Below are positions 45,994 through 46,463 of a DNA stretch of 46,463 nt, piece after piece. Origin of the DNA: Quadrisphaera sp. (GTDB lineage Bacteria; Actinomycetota; Actinomycetes; Actinomycetales; Quadrisphaeraceae); NCBI GenBank assembly GCA_029257185.1, contig JARICT010000027.1, positions 1-46,463 of the forward strand, read 5' to 3'. Position 1 is the first letter of the stretch; every line of letters begins with the position of its first letter. The notes under the pieces were generated by a model. It was not told where the DNA came from. It searched no databases and was given only the letters and a program-made list of their open reading frames with translations. A program made the position numbers and the translations under genes.

Positions 45994-46463
45994 TCAGAGC
46001 GGGACGGGCTGAGGCTGCGGCTCAGCGGCATCACGACGCCGCCCGTACGCCAGCCGGCGCAGGAGGACCTCGGCCGGCCCGCTGCGCCCGGCCGAGCGCA
46101 GCCCCACGGCGAGCGCCAGCGTCGCCAGCCAGACGCCGACCGCCCAGAGCGCCACGACCGACGTGGACATCCCCACGCCCAGCGCGCCCGCCCACGGCGC
46201 GAGCGGCAGGACGAACAGCACCGACTGCGCGAGGTAGCAAGTCAGCGAGCGCGCCCCCACCGCCTGGGCGCCGCTGAGCACGGCCCCCACCCCGCGGCCG
46301 GCCAGCGTGCGCGCCGGGCCCTGCGCGCGGACGACGACGAGCGCCACCAGCGCGACGAACGCCGCCCCGCCGAGGACGCCCGTCGCGGCGTGCACCCCGC
46401 CGACCAGACCGACGACCAGCGCCGGCGGCTCCCACCACCGCCCGACGACCAGCGCGAAGGGCG
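45994..46463 (-). CDS. DUF418-family membrane protein (partial, C-terminal part)
   Basis: The frame is open from the right edge of the window to TGA 45994-45996, giving about 156 C-terminal residues and no start. Four hydrophobic helices are visible. GARSLTCYLAQSVLFVLPLA and GPAEVLLRRLAYG match the conserved C-terminal block of DUF418 proteins, predicted membrane proteins of unknown role related to acyltransferase/heparan-acetyltransferase-type proteins. It ends in a polar Pro/Gln tail. It lies upstream of uvrA2 on the same strand but is separated by 241 bp. Confidence 0.8.
   Translation of the reverse strand, partial: PFALVVGRWWEPPALVVGLVGGVHAATGVLGGAAFVALVALVVVRAQGPARTLAGRGVGAVLSGAQAVGARSLTCYLAQSVLFVLPLAPWAGALGVGMSTSVVALWAVGVWLATLALAVGLRSAGRSGPAEVLLRRLAYGRRRDAAEPQPQPVPL

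Overview
This is a very GC-rich chromosomal stretch (estimated by eye at about 75 percent G+C, strong G/C bias at codon third positions, frequent GTG/TTG starts, many 4-bp stop/start overlaps). The gene content points to an Actinomycetota bacterium: an rpfB-like resuscitation-promoting factor beside ksgA and tatD, ispE of the MEP pathway, a 'class II' UvrA2, CWB2 cell-wall repeats and Tat/Sec secreted proteins. I cannot name the genus from sequence alone.

Layout. 1-1.7 kb: end of a TetR-type regulator, then a GntR (YtrA-like) operon on the minus strand that includes a 35-residue one-helix protein. 1.8-5 kb: a membrane-anchored GH26 hydrolase, an egghead-like GT2 glycosyltransferase and a small membrane protein. 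5-13.3 kb (minus): tatD, rpf, ksgA, the initiating polyprenyl-phosphate glycosylphosphotransferase, ispE and an ABC-F ATPase. 13.3-15.1 kb: an AbiEi/DUF559-type gene sitting between two copies of a TGATCA-armed hairpin repeat, with hexamer and 14-bp tandem repeats. 15.1-34.4 kb: the main exopolysaccharide locus. 34.7-36.6 kb: metG. 36.7-37.8 kb: a divergent pair of paralogous small membrane proteins. 38-40.4 kb: a secreted metzincin protease with CWB2 repeats. 40.5-43.1 kb: an EamA exporter coupled to a pyruvate/indolepyruvate decarboxylase. 43.2-45.8 kb: uvrA2. 46-46.5 kb: the end of a DUF418 membrane protein.

How the genes work together. The polysaccharide genes form a Wzx/Wzy-type pathway. 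The 7944-9545 transferase would load the first sugar on undecaprenyl phosphate; four to six glycosyltransferases (3105, 20821, 23143, 27329, 31232, 32434) would extend the repeat unit; the UDP-glucuronate decarboxylase-like enzyme (15134) would supply a pentose; an acyltransferase (19638) and two pyruvyltransferase domains would decorate it; the flippase domain (28420), polymerase (16204) and chain-length protein (17784) would export and polymerise it. Secreted or lipid-anchored esterase, lyase-like, CHAP-like, hydrolase, GH26 and beta-helix proteins would trim or modify the product. Three operons are tightly coupled: 19516 to 15134 (minus, four genes joined by GTGA overlaps), 26219 to 20821 (minus) and 26433 to 31218 (plus), the last two diverging from one 213-bp promoter region.

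The most unusual items are two gene fusions that each carry a polysaccharide pyruvyltransferase domain (flippase-pyruvyltransferase and pyruvyltransferase-GT4), a CHAP-like protein lacking its catalytic Cys and His, two families of intergenic palindromic repeats, and a pair of inverted paralogs sharing a near-identical 29-nt leader. All functional calls come from reading motifs in the translations; no database search was possible.
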